From Cyclobacterium jeungdonense (GTDB lineage Bacteria; Bacteroidota; Bacteroidia; Cytophagales; Cyclobacteriaceae): a DNA stretch of 64,000 nt. The stretch is from NCBI RefSeq assembly GCF_010994275.1, contig NZ_WMCD01000001.1, positions 248,001 to 312,000 on the forward strand. Reading direction: 5' to 3'. A program made the translations under genes and the position numbers. The notes under the pieces are model-generated. The model saw nothing but the letters and a program-made list of their open reading frames with translations. It had not been told where the DNA came from and did no database searches. Positions 17,258 to 26,352 of this stretch are shown here, one piece after another (positions within the stretch are counted from its first letter, which is position 1; each line of letters starts with the position of its first letter).

Positions 17258-17818
17258 ATGAACTATCCAAATGAAGGGTTTTTGCCTGAAACCGTAGCAA
17301 AATTACGCGAAGAACTTAAAGCCACTGGAAAGAATTTTAAAATCGTGGCTGGGGAGGATAATACCGATGAATATGTGAATTTTTATTTTATCGGAAAATT
17401 CGAAGGTAAGGATGTCATCTATGATGCCGTATTGTTTACGCTTAAGCTGCATTACCAGAGTGAGATTTACGAATTGGCAGAGCACGAGGCAGCAAAGAAA
17501 TTTCCTGATTACCATGGTATAAGCTATGAGGAAGATGAAAACGGAAACCTCAAACCATTGAAAACAGAAGAGGAAGAGGTGGGCTGGTTCATTACTGAAC
17601 TTATAATGGACATGGAGGAGGAAGGCAAGGTGAAAGTTCAGGAGTTTGTAGATATAGATACCCATCACGACTATGGAATTGGCCTGGATGCTTCCTTAAA
17701 CATTGAAACGATAGACGAACAGGTAATCAAGAAGTTTATTACCGAATTCAACAACGATTCCCTGACTCTGGACGAAACTTTTTACACGTTTGAGTCGGAA
17801 GAAGAGGAAGATAGCTGA
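17258..17818 (+). CDS. Acidic hypothetical protein
   Basis: About 186 residues when read from the ATG at 17258 (MNYPNEGFLPE). An upstream in-frame ATG at 17183 would add 25 Asn/Thr-rich residues and is less likely. The protein is strongly acidic, with EEDENG, KTEEEEVGW and a C-terminal ESEEEEDS tail. It has no signal peptide or membrane segment, so it is cytoplasmic. The regular alternation of strands and helices suggests a compact alpha/beta protein. I do not recognise a family. It precedes the histone-deacetylase-like gene by 60 bases on the same strand. Confidence 0.68.
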   Translation: MNYPNEGFLPETVAKLREELKATGKNFKIVAGEDNTDEYVNFYFIGKFEGKDVIYDAVLFTLKLHYQSEIYELAEHEAAKKFPDYHGISYEEDENGNLKPLKTEEEEVGWFITELIMDMEEEGKVKVQEFVDIDTHHDYGIGLDASLNIETIDEQVIKKFITEFNNDSLTLDETFYTFESEEEEDS

Positions 17819-17878
17819 GTGCAGGCCTTGTTTTTTTGATTTGAGCCAACAATTTTTGTCGCGATAAGTTTTGGATGT

Positions 17879-18781
17879 ATGTTAAAAGTTGCCTGGTCTT
17901 CGCTTTATGCCCATCCTTTACCTGAAGGGCACCGATTTCCAATGGAAAAATACGAGTTACTTCCCGAACAGTTACGTTACGAAGGAACACTTTCCGAAGC
18001 TAATTTTTTTAAACCTCATAAAGCGGATGAACGCTGGGTTAAGGCCGTTCATGACCATCATTACCTGGAAAAATTAAAAAATCAGCGGTTGAGTCCTTCA
18101 GAGATCAGGCGTACAGGATTTCCGCTTAGTAAAGCCCTGGTGGAACGCGAACTGCATATCATGCAGGGTTCGGTGATGGCTGCCGATTTTGCGTTGGAAT
18201 ATGGCATCGCTATGAATAGCGCAGGAGGAACCCACCATGCCTTTGCGGATAGAGGAGAAGGTTTTTGTTTACTAAACGATATCGCTATTGCGGCTCACTA
18301 CCTCATGGAGGACAGAGGATTAAAAAGGGTGCTGGTGGTCGATTTAGACGTACACCAGGGAAACGGCACTGCCTCCTTGTTTGCCGATATCCCGGAGGTA
18401 TTTACCTTTAGTATGCACGGGGAGCATAACTATCCCATGCACAAGGAAAAATCAGACCTGGACATTCCCTTAAAAGATCATACCGATGATAAGACCTATT
18501 TGGATATTTTGGGAAGGCAGCTACCAGTATTAATGAATCAGGTAGCTCCTCAGTTTTTAATTTACCAGTCTGGGGTGGATGTTTTAGCTTCGGATAAGCT
18601 GGGGAGGTTGGGCCTGACACTTGGAGGCTGTAGGGAACGTGACAGGATGGTACTGGAAACTGCCAAAAAAAATCGGGTTCCAATCATGTGCTGCATGGGA
18701 GGAGGCTATTCAGAAAGAATCAACGACATCATAGAGGCTCATGCCAATACCTACCGATTGGCACAAGAACTGTTTTTTTAA
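17879..18781 (+). CDS. Histone deacetylase-like (arginase/deacetylase fold) hydrolase
   Basis: Zn-dependent deacetylase of the class II/AcuC-like superfamily; it probably removes acetyl groups from small molecules or protein lysines. The catalytic set is complete: GGTHHAF with His119/His120, DLDVHQGNG with zinc ligands Asp157 and His159, SGVD with the third ligand Asp234, and GGGYS (274-278) carrying the transition-state tyrosine. The 300-residue length is typical of the bacterial subgroup. No export signal. Substrate unknown in this organism; it lies next to a small membrane protein gene. Confidence 0.92.
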   Translation: MLKVAWSSLYAHPLPEGHRFPMEKYELLPEQLRYEGTLSEANFFKPHKADERWVKAVHDHHYLEKLKNQRLSPSEIRRTGFPLSKALVERELHIMQGSVMAADFALEYGIAMNSAGGTHHAFADRGEGFCLLNDIAIAAHYLMEDRGLKRVLVVDLDVHQGNGTASLFADIPEVFTFSMHGEHNYPMHKEKSDLDIPLKDHTDDKTYLDILGRQLPVLMNQVAPQFLIYQSGVDVLASDKLGRLGLTLGGCRERDRMVLETAKKNRVPIMCCMGGGYSERINDIIEAHANTYRLAQELFF

Positions 18782-18798
18782 TCAAATAAATAAATGCG

Positions 18799-19038
18799 AT
18801 GTGCAAAGAAAAATTGAGAAAATACTGGTTGATGCATGCTGTGGGAGGATTATTGCTAACTGGATTTGGGCTCAGCCTTTTTGGAGAAGCACTGATAAGG
18901 AAGTGGGAAAACGCGGACTTTTGGGACTGGGCGTTATGGGGCACCCTGGCCCTGTTGGTTTTCAATACAGGTATTTCCCTGGTTGGTCAGGCAGTAATGT
19001 TCAGAGTGAAAATGGATAATCCGCCTGATAGGAATTAA
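18799..19038 (+). CDS. Small two-span membrane protein
   Basis: A 79-residue protein with two hydrophobic segments (about residues 12-30 and 44-66) separated by a short charged loop (RKWENADFWDW). It starts 17 bases after the deacetylase-like gene and is probably co-transcribed with it. I do not recognise the family; the size and topology suit a small inner-membrane protein. The frame is well bounded and codon use resembles its neighbours. Confidence 0.65.
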   Translation: MCKEKLRKYWLMHAVGGLLLTGFGLSLFGEALIRKWENADFWDWALWGTLALLVFNTGISLVGQAVMFRVKMDNPPDRN

Positions 19039-19137
19039 TTATCATTCTCGGATATTTAACATTAATTAAGTGGGCAGAATTTGTAAAAGGTTTAGAATCC
19101 TTATATTTGCCCCGAATACTATAAAAATCCGTAAGAA

Positions 19138-19773
19138 GTGAGAAAAATAACAACGATTATCAGTGCAATAGCGATTGTTGGAATGTTTGCAGTAGCCTGC
19201 AATTCTACCACCCCTGGAGATGAAGTGAGTAATGTAGCAGATGAGGTGGACATTTCTGATTTGAAAGTGGCGTATATCGTCACGGATAGCGTTATCAATA
19301 ACTTTGTTTATTTCAAAGAAAAATCCGCCGAAATCGCTGAAAAAGGGAAAAAATATGAAGGTGAATTGACCAATAGGGCCAGGGGATTTGAGCAGGAAGT
19401 TCAGAATTTTCAAAGCTCTGCCTCCTCTATGACCATCAATCAGGCGAGGGCGAAAGAAGAAGAGTTGGTAACCAAGGAAAGAAATTTGGTAGCCTTCCGT
19501 GAAAATATCATGCAAGAGCTGTCTGCAGATGAGACCAAACTGTACAATGATGTATACGACATGATTCAGGAATACCTCGACTCCTATGCTGCAGAAAACG
19601 ACCTGGAAATGATCCTTTCCTATACCAGAGGTGGTGGGGTATGGTATGCCAATAAATCCCTGGACATCACCGATTCGGTGGTCAAAGGAATCAACGAAGA
19701 TTACCGAAATAGTGAAGAACCGGCTGCTGCCGAACCTACTGCTGCTGAATCGACTGAATCGGAGGAAGAGTAG
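19138..19773 (+). CDS. OmpH/Skp-like lipoprotein
   Basis: A lipoprotein with a type II signal peptide (lipobox FAVAC, Cys21) followed by the OmpH pattern LKVAYIVTDSVINNFVYFK and a long coiled-coil region (about residues 60-150), ending in YTRGGGVWYANKSLDIT and an Ala/Glu-rich tail. This is the periplasmic Skp-type chaperone architecture for outer-membrane proteins, here tethered by lipid. The start is GTG at 19138, which gives the full signal peptide. A strong terminator follows. The tail (EEPAAAEPTAAESTESEEE) is low complexity. Confidence 0.88.
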   Translation: MRKITTIISAIAIVGMFAVACNSTTPGDEVSNVADEVDISDLKVAYIVTDSVINNFVYFKEKSAEIAEKGKKYEGELTNRARGFEQEVQNFQSSASSMTINQARAKEEELVTKERNLVAFRENIMQELSADETKLYNDVYDMIQEYLDSYAAENDLEMILSYTRGGGVWYANKSLDITDSVVKGINEDYRNSEEPAAAEPTAAESTESEEE

Positions 19774-19797
19774 AGGGAATAATTTAAGGTAAAAATG

Positions 19798-19820
19798 GCC
19801 CGGTTTTTCCGGGCTTTTTT
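19798..19820 (+). terminator. Intrinsic terminator
   Basis: Stem GCCCGG (19798-19803) and CCGGGC (19809-19814) with a five-T loop, then six Ts. It ends the OmpH-like gene. Confidence 0.88.
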
Positions 19821-19921
19821 GTTTCCACCAACTAAGGTTGGTAATCATAGCCTAGTTTACTATCTTCCGTATGCTTTTTATTATTAGTTTCTAATCAACG
19901 AGTAAATTTAAAATTTGGATC

Positions 19922-20893
19922 ATGGAAATAACCAATTTTCTGAAACACCATTACAGACATTTCAATGCTGCAGCCTTGATTGATGCCGCAGATGCCTATA
20001 AAACTCATTTGGATGAAAATGGCAAGATGATGATCACACTTGCCGGGGCCATGTCAACGGCGGAATTGGGTATTTCGCTAGCAGAAATGATTCGACAGGA
20101 CAAGGTGCAGATCATAACCTGTACCGGAGCCAATCTGGAAGAGGATATTTTTAACCTGGTGGCACACGATTATTACGAAAGAATTCCCCATTACCGGGAT
20201 CTCTCTCCTGAACAGGAACAGGAACTATTGGATCGGCACCTAAACCGAGTTACGGACACCTGTATTCCGGAAATGGAAGCCATGAGAAGAATCGAAAAGG
20301 TGATATTGCAAGAGTGGCAAAAGGCAGACCAGGCCGGTGAACAATATTTTCCCCATGAATTTTTCTACAAGGTATTGCTTTCCGGGAAGTTGGAAAAGGA
20401 ATATCAGATAGACCCGAAAAACAGTTGGTTATTGGAAGCAGCGAAGAAGAACCTTCCCATAATCGTACCTGGATGGGAAGATTCTACTCTCGGCAATATG
20501 TTTGCCGGACATTGCATTGCGGGGGATATTCAGGATGTGCACACTGTCAAAGGAGGCATTCAATACATGATGTATTTGGCAGATTGGTACACCGAAAATG
20601 CCAAGGAAGAAAGCAAAGTTGGTTTTTTCCAGATCGGTGGAGGCATAGCCGGTGATTTCCCTATTTGCGTAGTGCCCATGTTGCATCAGGACTTGCAACG
20701 AGACGGAGTGCCGTTATGGGGGTATTTTTGCCAGATTTCGGACAGTACCACCTCTTTTGGGTCCTATTCCGGGGCCGTGCCCAATGAAAAAATTACCTGG
20801 GGAAAATTGGGATTGGACACGCCGAAGTTTATCATCGAATCGGACGCTACCATAGTCGCTCCTTTGGTATTTGCCATTGTTTTAGGCTATTAA
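19922..20893 (+). CDS. Deoxyhypusine synthase-like protein
   Basis: NAD-dependent enzyme of the deoxyhypusine/homospermidine synthase family, which transfers an aminobutyl group from spermidine or a related polyamine. Family blocks are LAGAMSTAELG (40-50), TCTGANLEEDI, FPHEFFY, PGWEDSTLGNMF, QIGGGIAGDFPI and GSYSGAVPNEK-ITWGKLG with Lys295 in the position of the catalytic lysine. Bacteria have no eIF5A, so the acceptor is unlikely to be hypusine precursor; a polyamine acceptor is more plausible. Length 323 residues. It is followed after 11 bases by an OmpA-family gene, with no obvious link in function. Confidence 0.9.
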   Translation: MEITNFLKHHYRHFNAAALIDAADAYKTHLDENGKMMITLAGAMSTAELGISLAEMIRQDKVQIITCTGANLEEDIFNLVAHDYYERIPHYRDLSPEQEQELLDRHLNRVTDTCIPEMEAMRRIEKVILQEWQKADQAGEQYFPHEFFYKVLLSGKLEKEYQIDPKNSWLLEAAKKNLPIIVPGWEDSTLGNMFAGHCIAGDIQDVHTVKGGIQYMMYLADWYTENAKEESKVGFFQIGGGIAGDFPICVVPMLHQDLQRDGVPLWGYFCQISDSTTSFGSYSGAVPNEKITWGKLGLDTPKFIIESDATIVAPLVFAIVLGY

Positions 20894-20904
20894 TCCAATA
20901 ACTG

Positions 20905-22278
20905 GTGTATGGATTATCCATCATAATTTCTAAGGCGATTGCCTTGTCGGTGCTTGCTGTTTTGATCACCCTGTCCGTCAAGGCCCAGGAGGATTCGGTT
21001 CGGTATGCTGTTTCCATGGCCTATGACGAACAATTACCCCTGGTCGGAGTGGATGGGAATTTGTATTTTTCCGTGGCCTTTCACCCCCAAAATAACGGTG
21101 GGAGCCAGGATCCGGGAGACATCTGGATTGCACCGCAGGAGGAGGAAGGTTTTGGCGTATCTGCGCCATTGGCTTCTTTGAATACCCCTCAGTATGATTT
21201 GTTGGTCGGTTTTCTTCACCCGGATACGGTACTAGTGTACCATCAAAATCTAAATAACCGGCAGGTAATGCAGGGGTATTATCGATCCGGAGATCGTTGG
21301 GAAAGGGGAGCTGAACATCTGATTCCTGGATTTAGGTCTACTGGAAACCACTTTAGTGCCAGACTTGATGCCGAAGGCAGCCTGATGATCCTGTCCATGG
21401 AATCCTTCGGTTCGTATGGGAATGAAGACATTTACCTGTCCTTCCGAAAGGATACCACCTGGTCCAGGCCTCAAAACCTTGGAGGCACGATTAATACCTA
21501 CCGGCAGGAATTAAGTCCCTACCTGAGTCCCGATGAGAAAACTCTCTATTTTTCGACTAATGCCTACGAAGGTGAAAAATCCATCGGTGTCTATACCAGT
21601 AGGCGAATGGGTGAGGGGTGGACAGAATGGTCTGAGCCGCGCCCATTGGGCTTGCCGGAGATGGAGGGGTGGGACCTTTATTTTTACCAGGATCCTTACC
21701 GGGATCGGTATTTTTTCACCAATACACGGACCAGCGATGGATATGGAAATATCATTTGGGTGGGTGAAGCCTTGGTAGAATCATCCGAGGTGGTAGCTCC
21801 AAAGGAAAGTATCGTCCCAGAAGTAGCTATTTCAGTTCCGGATACGTCCACTTCCAGCCCGGCAGAAGAAACCTTACCGGCGCCCTCAGAACCTGAACTG
21901 GATCTTACCGGTCAATTGAAAAATCTACAACCTGGAGAAACACTGGTTCTGGAAAAACTGCTGTTTCAGAGAGCTTCAGTAGACCTGGCAAACGAAGAAT
22001 CCTTGGTGGAGTTGAATAAGTTGGCCAACTATTTGAAGGAGAACCCGGAGCATGTTATTTCAGTGGAGGGCCATACGGATAATTATGGCAGTTCCCGCTT
22101 GAATGAAAGGCTATCCCTGAACCGCGCCCGGAAAGTGAGAGATATTCTGTTAGAAAATGGTGTTGCCTTTAAGCAAGTCAGGGTGAATGGCTGGGGAGGG
22201 AAAAAGCCCATTGCTACCAATTCAACGGCCGAGGGAAGGCAAAAAAACAGACGTGTGGAAATTATTCTTTTGAATTAA
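20905..22278 (+). CDS. PD40-like repeat and OmpA-domain outer-membrane protein
   Basis: Starts at GTG 20905 with a signal peptide ending near residue 27 (SVKAQ). Residues about 30-290 form WD40-like/PD40 beta-propeller repeats (SPYLSPDEKTLYFSTN, GNEDIYLSF, YRDRYFFTN). A Pro/Ser-rich linker (about 290-335) leads to an OmpA C-terminal peptidoglycan-binding domain with VEGHTDNYGSSRLNE and LSLNRARKVRD. This architecture is common in Bacteroidota cell-envelope proteins. It lies in a + strand run and is followed after 13 bases by the GH130 lipoprotein. Confidence 0.88.
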   Translation: MYGLSIIISKAIALSVLAVLITLSVKAQEDSVRYAVSMAYDEQLPLVGVDGNLYFSVAFHPQNNGGSQDPGDIWIAPQEEEGFGVSAPLASLNTPQYDLLVGFLHPDTVLVYHQNLNNRQVMQGYYRSGDRWERGAEHLIPGFRSTGNHFSARLDAEGSLMILSMESFGSYGNEDIYLSFRKDTTWSRPQNLGGTINTYRQELSPYLSPDEKTLYFSTNAYEGEKSIGVYTSRRMGEGWTEWSEPRPLGLPEMEGWDLYFYQDPYRDRYFFTNTRTSDGYGNIIWVGEALVESSEVVAPKESIVPEVAISVPDTSTSSPAEETLPAPSEPELDLTGQLKNLQPGETLVLEKLLFQRASVDLANEESLVELNKLANYLKENPEHVISVEGHTDNYGSSRLNERLSLNRARKVRDILLENGVAFKQVRVNGWGGKKPIATNSTAEGRQKNRRVEIILLN

Positions 22279-22291
22279 CCTCAATTACATC

Positions 22292-23440
22292 ATGAATACG
22301 GTAAAAAAAGGCTCGCATAACTTTTGGTTTATAATCTCATTCTTTTTTGCGCTGACAGCTGCCTGCGGTCAGAAGGAAGTAGTAAACCAGGAAGCGTCCT
22401 CTACCTGGCCCGCTCATAAGTCCTGGGAAATGGGGCCTTTTGTCAAACAGAATGCAGCCAATCCAGTACTTTTGCCCGGAGACTTGGAATTTGTCTGCCC
22501 CATTTTGGAACAATCCGTCAAATGGGAGGAAAAAGATGTATTTAATCCGGCAGCTTTGGTAAGGGAGGGCAAAATCAACTTATTATACCGGGCGGAAGAT
22601 TTTCTGGGGAGTAACAATGGTACCTCCCGTATTGGCTTGGCCTTAAGTGAAGATGGGTTGAATTTCGATAAGCTTCCCGAACCCGTGTTTTACCCGGAAA
22701 ACGATAGCTTGAAGCATCTGGAATGGGATGGGGGAGTGGAGGATCCCCGCATTGTGGAAAGTGAAGAAGGAAAGTATATCATGACTTATACCAGTTATGA
22801 CGGCGAAGTAGCCCGGCTGATGCTGGCCACTTCACCTGACCTGAAGGAATGGACAAAACATGGAAGGGTGCTGAAGGGGGAGTTTCAGGATACCTGGAGC
22901 AAAGCAGGGGCAATCGTGGCAATTCGTGAAGGAGAGCGTATCCTTGCAAAGAAAATCGATGGGCGCTATTGGATGTATTTTGGGGATACAGACCTATTTT
23001 TGGCCCATTCTGAGGACCTTATAAATTGGGTCCCTTTGGAAATGAATGGTTTACTGAAACCGGTGATGAAACCCAGACCAGGCTATTTTGACAGCCGTCT
23101 GGTAGAATCGGGTCCTTATGCACTACTCCGAAAAGAAGGCATTGTACTTCTTTATAATGGGATGAACCTGGAAGAGGGACAGGAACTGGATCCTTCCTTG
23201 CCGCCAGGAGCTTATTCTGCTGGCCAAGCCCTGTTTGATAGGGAGAATCCTTCCAAATTAATAGACCGCTCTGAAACCTATTTCATGACACCAGAAGAAC
23301 CTTATGAAATCGAAGGACAGGTTAATTTGGTTTGTTTTATTGAAGGGATGGTGCCTTATAAGGGCAACTGGTTTCTCTATTATGGGACTGCAGACTCAAA
23401 GATTGCCGTAGCTGTTTATGAGGAAGCAGACATGCGCTAA
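22292..23440 (+). CDS. Glycoside hydrolase family 130-like lipoprotein
   Basis: Signal peptide with lipobox TAAC (Cys25) and a five-bladed propeller glycosidase/phosphorylase fold. GH130 features are FNPAALVREGKINLLYRAED, GVEDPRIV with the conserved acidic residue, and a C-terminal YYGTADSKIAVAV. GH130 enzymes act on beta-mannosides, as hydrolases or phosphorylases. Being lipid-anchored it should face the periplasm or the outside, which favours hydrolysis over phosphorolysis (inference). It follows the OmpA-family gene closely and converges on the outer-membrane receptor gene through a shared terminator. Confidence 0.85.
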   Translation: MNTVKKGSHNFWFIISFFFALTAACGQKEVVNQEASSTWPAHKSWEMGPFVKQNAANPVLLPGDLEFVCPILEQSVKWEEKDVFNPAALVREGKINLLYRAEDFLGSNNGTSRIGLALSEDGLNFDKLPEPVFYPENDSLKHLEWDGGVEDPRIVESEEGKYIMTYTSYDGEVARLMLATSPDLKEWTKHGRVLKGEFQDTWSKAGAIVAIREGERILAKKIDGRYWMYFGDTDLFLAHSEDLINWVPLEMNGLLKPVMKPRPGYFDSRLVESGPYALLRKEGIVLLYNGMNLEEGQELDPSLPPGAYSAGQALFDRENPSKLIDRSETYFMTPEEPYEIEGQVNLVCFIEGMVPYKGNWFLYYGTADSKIAVAVYEEADMR

Positions 23441-23455
23441 TGGGACAAAAAAAAG

Positions 23456-23495
23456 GAACCCCGGCAGTTACCTTTTCAGGTGTTTACCGGGGTTC
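23456..23495. terminator. Bidirectional terminator hairpin
   Basis: GAACCCCGG (23456-23464) pairs with CCGGGGTTC (23487-23495). On the minus strand the stem is followed by CCTTTTTTTT, so it clearly ends the receptor gene. It may also stop the GH130 gene on the + strand, which reads into it 15 bases after its stop. Confidence 0.8.
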
Positions 23496-23516
23496 TGTTA
23501 ATTGAGAGAATTAACA
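23496..23516. repeat. Perfect 8-base inverted repeat
   Basis: TGTTAATT, loop GAGAG, AATTAACA, directly next to the terminator hairpin. It lies 19 bases after the stop of the minus-strand receptor gene and could stabilise the transcript end. Confidence 0.6.
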
Positions 23517-23534
23517 GTCTTTAAGAGGGCAGGA

Positions 23535-26060
23535 TCAATTGGGAGCACCGCCTCCCATGATGGCACCACCGGCACCACCATCGCCCTCTTTTAAATCTTC
23601 ATTGGTCACGCCTCTTTTCTTCCTTCTTCCACCATCCACACTTAGTTTTCCGATTCGGTAAGAGAAGTTTATTTTGAAATTCATGTTTCGCATGCTGTTG
23701 ACACTTTCCTGCATGATCGTAGGAGTCACCAACTCATTTCTGATTTTAAATTCACTGGTAAAGAAGTTTTCAGCTCCGAATCCGATACTTCCACGTTTTT
23801 CGGCAAATTGCTTATTAATGCTTAAGCTGTAGATACCAAATCCTCCGGATGAACCCTGCAATTGAACCCGTCGGCCTCGGTAGAAGCTAAAGGCCTGGAT
23901 TTGCCAGTCATTGGGCAGGCTGTAATTTCCAAAAAGCCTTCCACTTAAAACCAAGCCTTCGTTTTGTGCAGCAAAAGCGGGGTCATCTAAGCCATTATCC
24001 AATTGAGCGAAATAACTGTCTATAGATCCATTTAGAGAAAACTTGCCTGAAATGTTGATGTTGGAGAACACACTCAGACCATACGCTCTTTCATTTCCTA
24101 TATTTTCGTAGGTGGTAAAGATCACATCGTCATCCTGTATAGTTCTTACCGGCTGGATGGATCCGGTGGTATTTCTCAGATAGGTAGTGAAATTAAGCGA
24201 GGTTCCTTTAATAAAGGTACTGTATGACAATTCGTAATTATCTGTGAATTCTGGGTCAAGCAGCGGATTTCCTTGCGTGATTTGTTGGGGATTAGCCGCT
24301 TCAATGTTCGGATTCAGGTAGTTCAGTGAAGGTCTTTGTATCCTTCGGTTATACGCTGCTTTTACCATATTTCCATTTTCCAACTTTCTCCCGAAATTCA
24401 TGTTTGGAACAAAGGTCCCATAAGAAGGTATGTCTGCAGGCAAATCAGAAGCGAGAAAATCAGCTTCGATATTGGTGTATTCATAGCGCATTCCTGCTTT
24501 TACGGTATAGTTTTCAAGGAAACCCAGCGTATACGATAGGTATCCTGCCGTTACATTTTGATCGTAGTTAAACTTATTCGAAAGGCTAATGTCCTCGATT
24601 TCTTCAAATTCCCCTTCGGCTCCTTCAGCCCGGTAATACGCGAAATCACTTACCGCTTTCCGAAGGATGTTTTTCGCACCGTATTCCAGAATCTGGTTTT
24701 CACCGGAACCCAGCGGACTGACATAGTCTAATTGAACCGTAAATTCTTCATTAAGATTATCATTGTCATTCTTCAAGCGACTTACTACCTGATCAAAGGA
24801 CTCGTTGTACAAACTGTTGATAAAATCATTGGTTCGGTCGTTTCGGCTATACAAACCAGATACACTAAATTCCTTCCCTTTTTTCTCAAAACTTTTCGTG
24901 TAGTTATAGCTTACATCCACGCTGTTGGAGAGATTCTCCGTACGTACATTTCTTAGTAATTCGCTTACCAATACATCTTCTACATAGGTTTCGGTAGTCA
25001 GGTCGTCCTGATTCATTTTCATGTTTCTCAAGCCAAAACTTACAGATGTAGTCATGAAGTTAAATTGGTTGATCTCGTAATCCCATCCAAAATTATACCT
25101 TCCGAACATCATGTTGTTACGGGTATCGGCGGACTGTAAAATCCGTCTGTCAGGACCATCGGGAGATAGCAGGGTTTGTTCATTTTCAAAACCGCCCAGG
25201 ATGTTGTATCCTGCACGACCAAATCCGCCCAAACTAAATCCCATTTTACCCCTTTTTAGGGCCGCGTTTAACCCTACATTGGACCCTCTGATTCCTGCGC
25301 TGGTATTAATATTTAAAGAAGCACCCTGGAGCTTGTTTTTCTTTGTTACAATATTGATTACTCCTCCAGTACCCTCAGCATCGTATTTCGCTGATGGGGA
25401 GGTGATTACCTCTACCGACTTGATTTCTTCCGCGGGAATTTGCTTCAGTGCATCGGCAATATTGTTAGCCACGATCGCTGATTGCTTGTTGTCTATCAAA
25501 ACCAGAATATTGCTGCTACCCCTCATGGATACGTTTCCATCCAAATCTACAGTAAGCATAGGTACCCTACGCAATACATCGGAAGCATCTCCTCCGATAG
25601 TGGTTTTATCATTTTCGGCATTGTATATCGTTCGGTCTACTTTTTCTTCGATCAGGCTTCGCTGTCCTTGTACGGTTATTTCTTCCAATGATACAGCAGA
25701 TTCGGCCATGGTAAGGTTTCCCAGAAAAACATTGGGGGTATTGGGCCCTACTTCGATATCTTCCCGGATTAGAGGGTCATAGCCAACATAACTAAGCTCT
25801 ACCTTGTACCTTCCGGCTGTTTTTACGTTAAAAAAGAACTCTCCGCTGTCATCCGCGACACCTCCAGCAACTCCCTCGTCAGAACCAACCTCTTTCAACA
25901 TGGCGGTCGCATAAGGAACCGGTTCACCGGTCTCTTTGTCCACCACCTTGCCGGAAATTTTAAATTCTTTCTTGTCTGCAGTTCCCTGTGCATAGCTAGG
26001 AAGGGTTCCTGCAAACAAGAAGAGGGTGGATACAACTAATAATTCGAATAGCCTTTTCAT
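23535..26060 (-). CDS. Outer-membrane receptor with carboxypeptidase-regulatory domain (TonB-dependent receptor family)
   Basis: An 841-residue protein with signal peptide (cleaved near PSYAQ, residue 25). Residues about 33-115 are a CarboxypepD_reg-like domain (ISGKVVDKETGEPVPYATA). A plug follows (VLRRVPMLTVDLDGNVSMRG, then SAKYDAEGTGGVINIVTKK) and a beta-barrel of the OMP_b-brl_3 type to the C-terminus. It should transport or bind a ligand at the outer membrane in a TonB-dependent way; the ligand is unknown. The C-terminal tail is Gly-rich and probably lies outside the barrel. It has no SusD partner and is transcribed divergently from the LytS gene. Confidence 0.9.
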   Translation of the reverse strand: MKRLFELLVVSTLFLFAGTLPSYAQGTADKKEFKISGKVVDKETGEPVPYATAMLKEVGSDEGVAGGVADDSGEFFFNVKTAGRYKVELSYVGYDPLIREDIEVGPNTPNVFLGNLTMAESAVSLEEITVQGQRSLIEEKVDRTIYNAENDKTTIGGDASDVLRRVPMLTVDLDGNVSMRGSSNILVLIDNKQSAIVANNIADALKQIPAEEIKSVEVITSPSAKYDAEGTGGVINIVTKKNKLQGASLNINTSAGIRGSNVGLNAALKRGKMGFSLGGFGRAGYNILGGFENEQTLLSPDGPDRRILQSADTRNNMMFGRYNFGWDYEINQFNFMTTSVSFGLRNMKMNQDDLTTETYVEDVLVSELLRNVRTENLSNSVDVSYNYTKSFEKKGKEFSVSGLYSRNDRTNDFINSLYNESFDQVVSRLKNDNDNLNEEFTVQLDYVSPLGSGENQILEYGAKNILRKAVSDFAYYRAEGAEGEFEEIEDISLSNKFNYDQNVTAGYLSYTLGFLENYTVKAGMRYEYTNIEADFLASDLPADIPSYGTFVPNMNFGRKLENGNMVKAAYNRRIQRPSLNYLNPNIEAANPQQITQGNPLLDPEFTDNYELSYSTFIKGTSLNFTTYLRNTTGSIQPVRTIQDDDVIFTTYENIGNERAYGLSVFSNINISGKFSLNGSIDSYFAQLDNGLDDPAFAAQNEGLVLSGRLFGNYSLPNDWQIQAFSFYRGRRVQLQGSSGGFGIYSLSINKQFAEKRGSIGFGAENFFTSEFKIRNELVTPTIMQESVNSMRNMNFKINFSYRIGKLSVDGGRRKKRGVTNEDLKEGDGGAGGAIMGGGAPN

Positions 26061-26352
26061 TGGAGTAGATTGTTTTATATAATGTTTGTTTCAATACCTT
26101 CAACAAAAGAAATCTATTCTATGGAGTAAAAAAAGCACAATAGATAGGTAGCCGTCAACTATCGACAAAAGCCGGAAAATATCAGACCAACGATTCGGTG
26201 TCTCTGAGTTTTGGTTTTGGTGGATAAGATTACCTGGTTAGACGGTTAATCCGGTGTTTTGGTAGATTATTTTGGTTCTTTCGTTTTCTTTATTTTATGT
26301 TTATGTTGAGAAAAGGTATTTCTTCGGAAGATCTGTCTCCCAATCTAAGCTT

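Noticed and set aside
19066..19848. Long minus-strand frame (260 codons)
   Set aside because: Antisense to the OmpH-like lipoprotein and running through its terminator; Phe/Ile-rich translation typical of a shadow.
25111..25782. Long + strand frame (223 codons)
   Set aside because: Lies wholly antisense to the outer-membrane receptor gene, which has clear domains; typical shadow frame.
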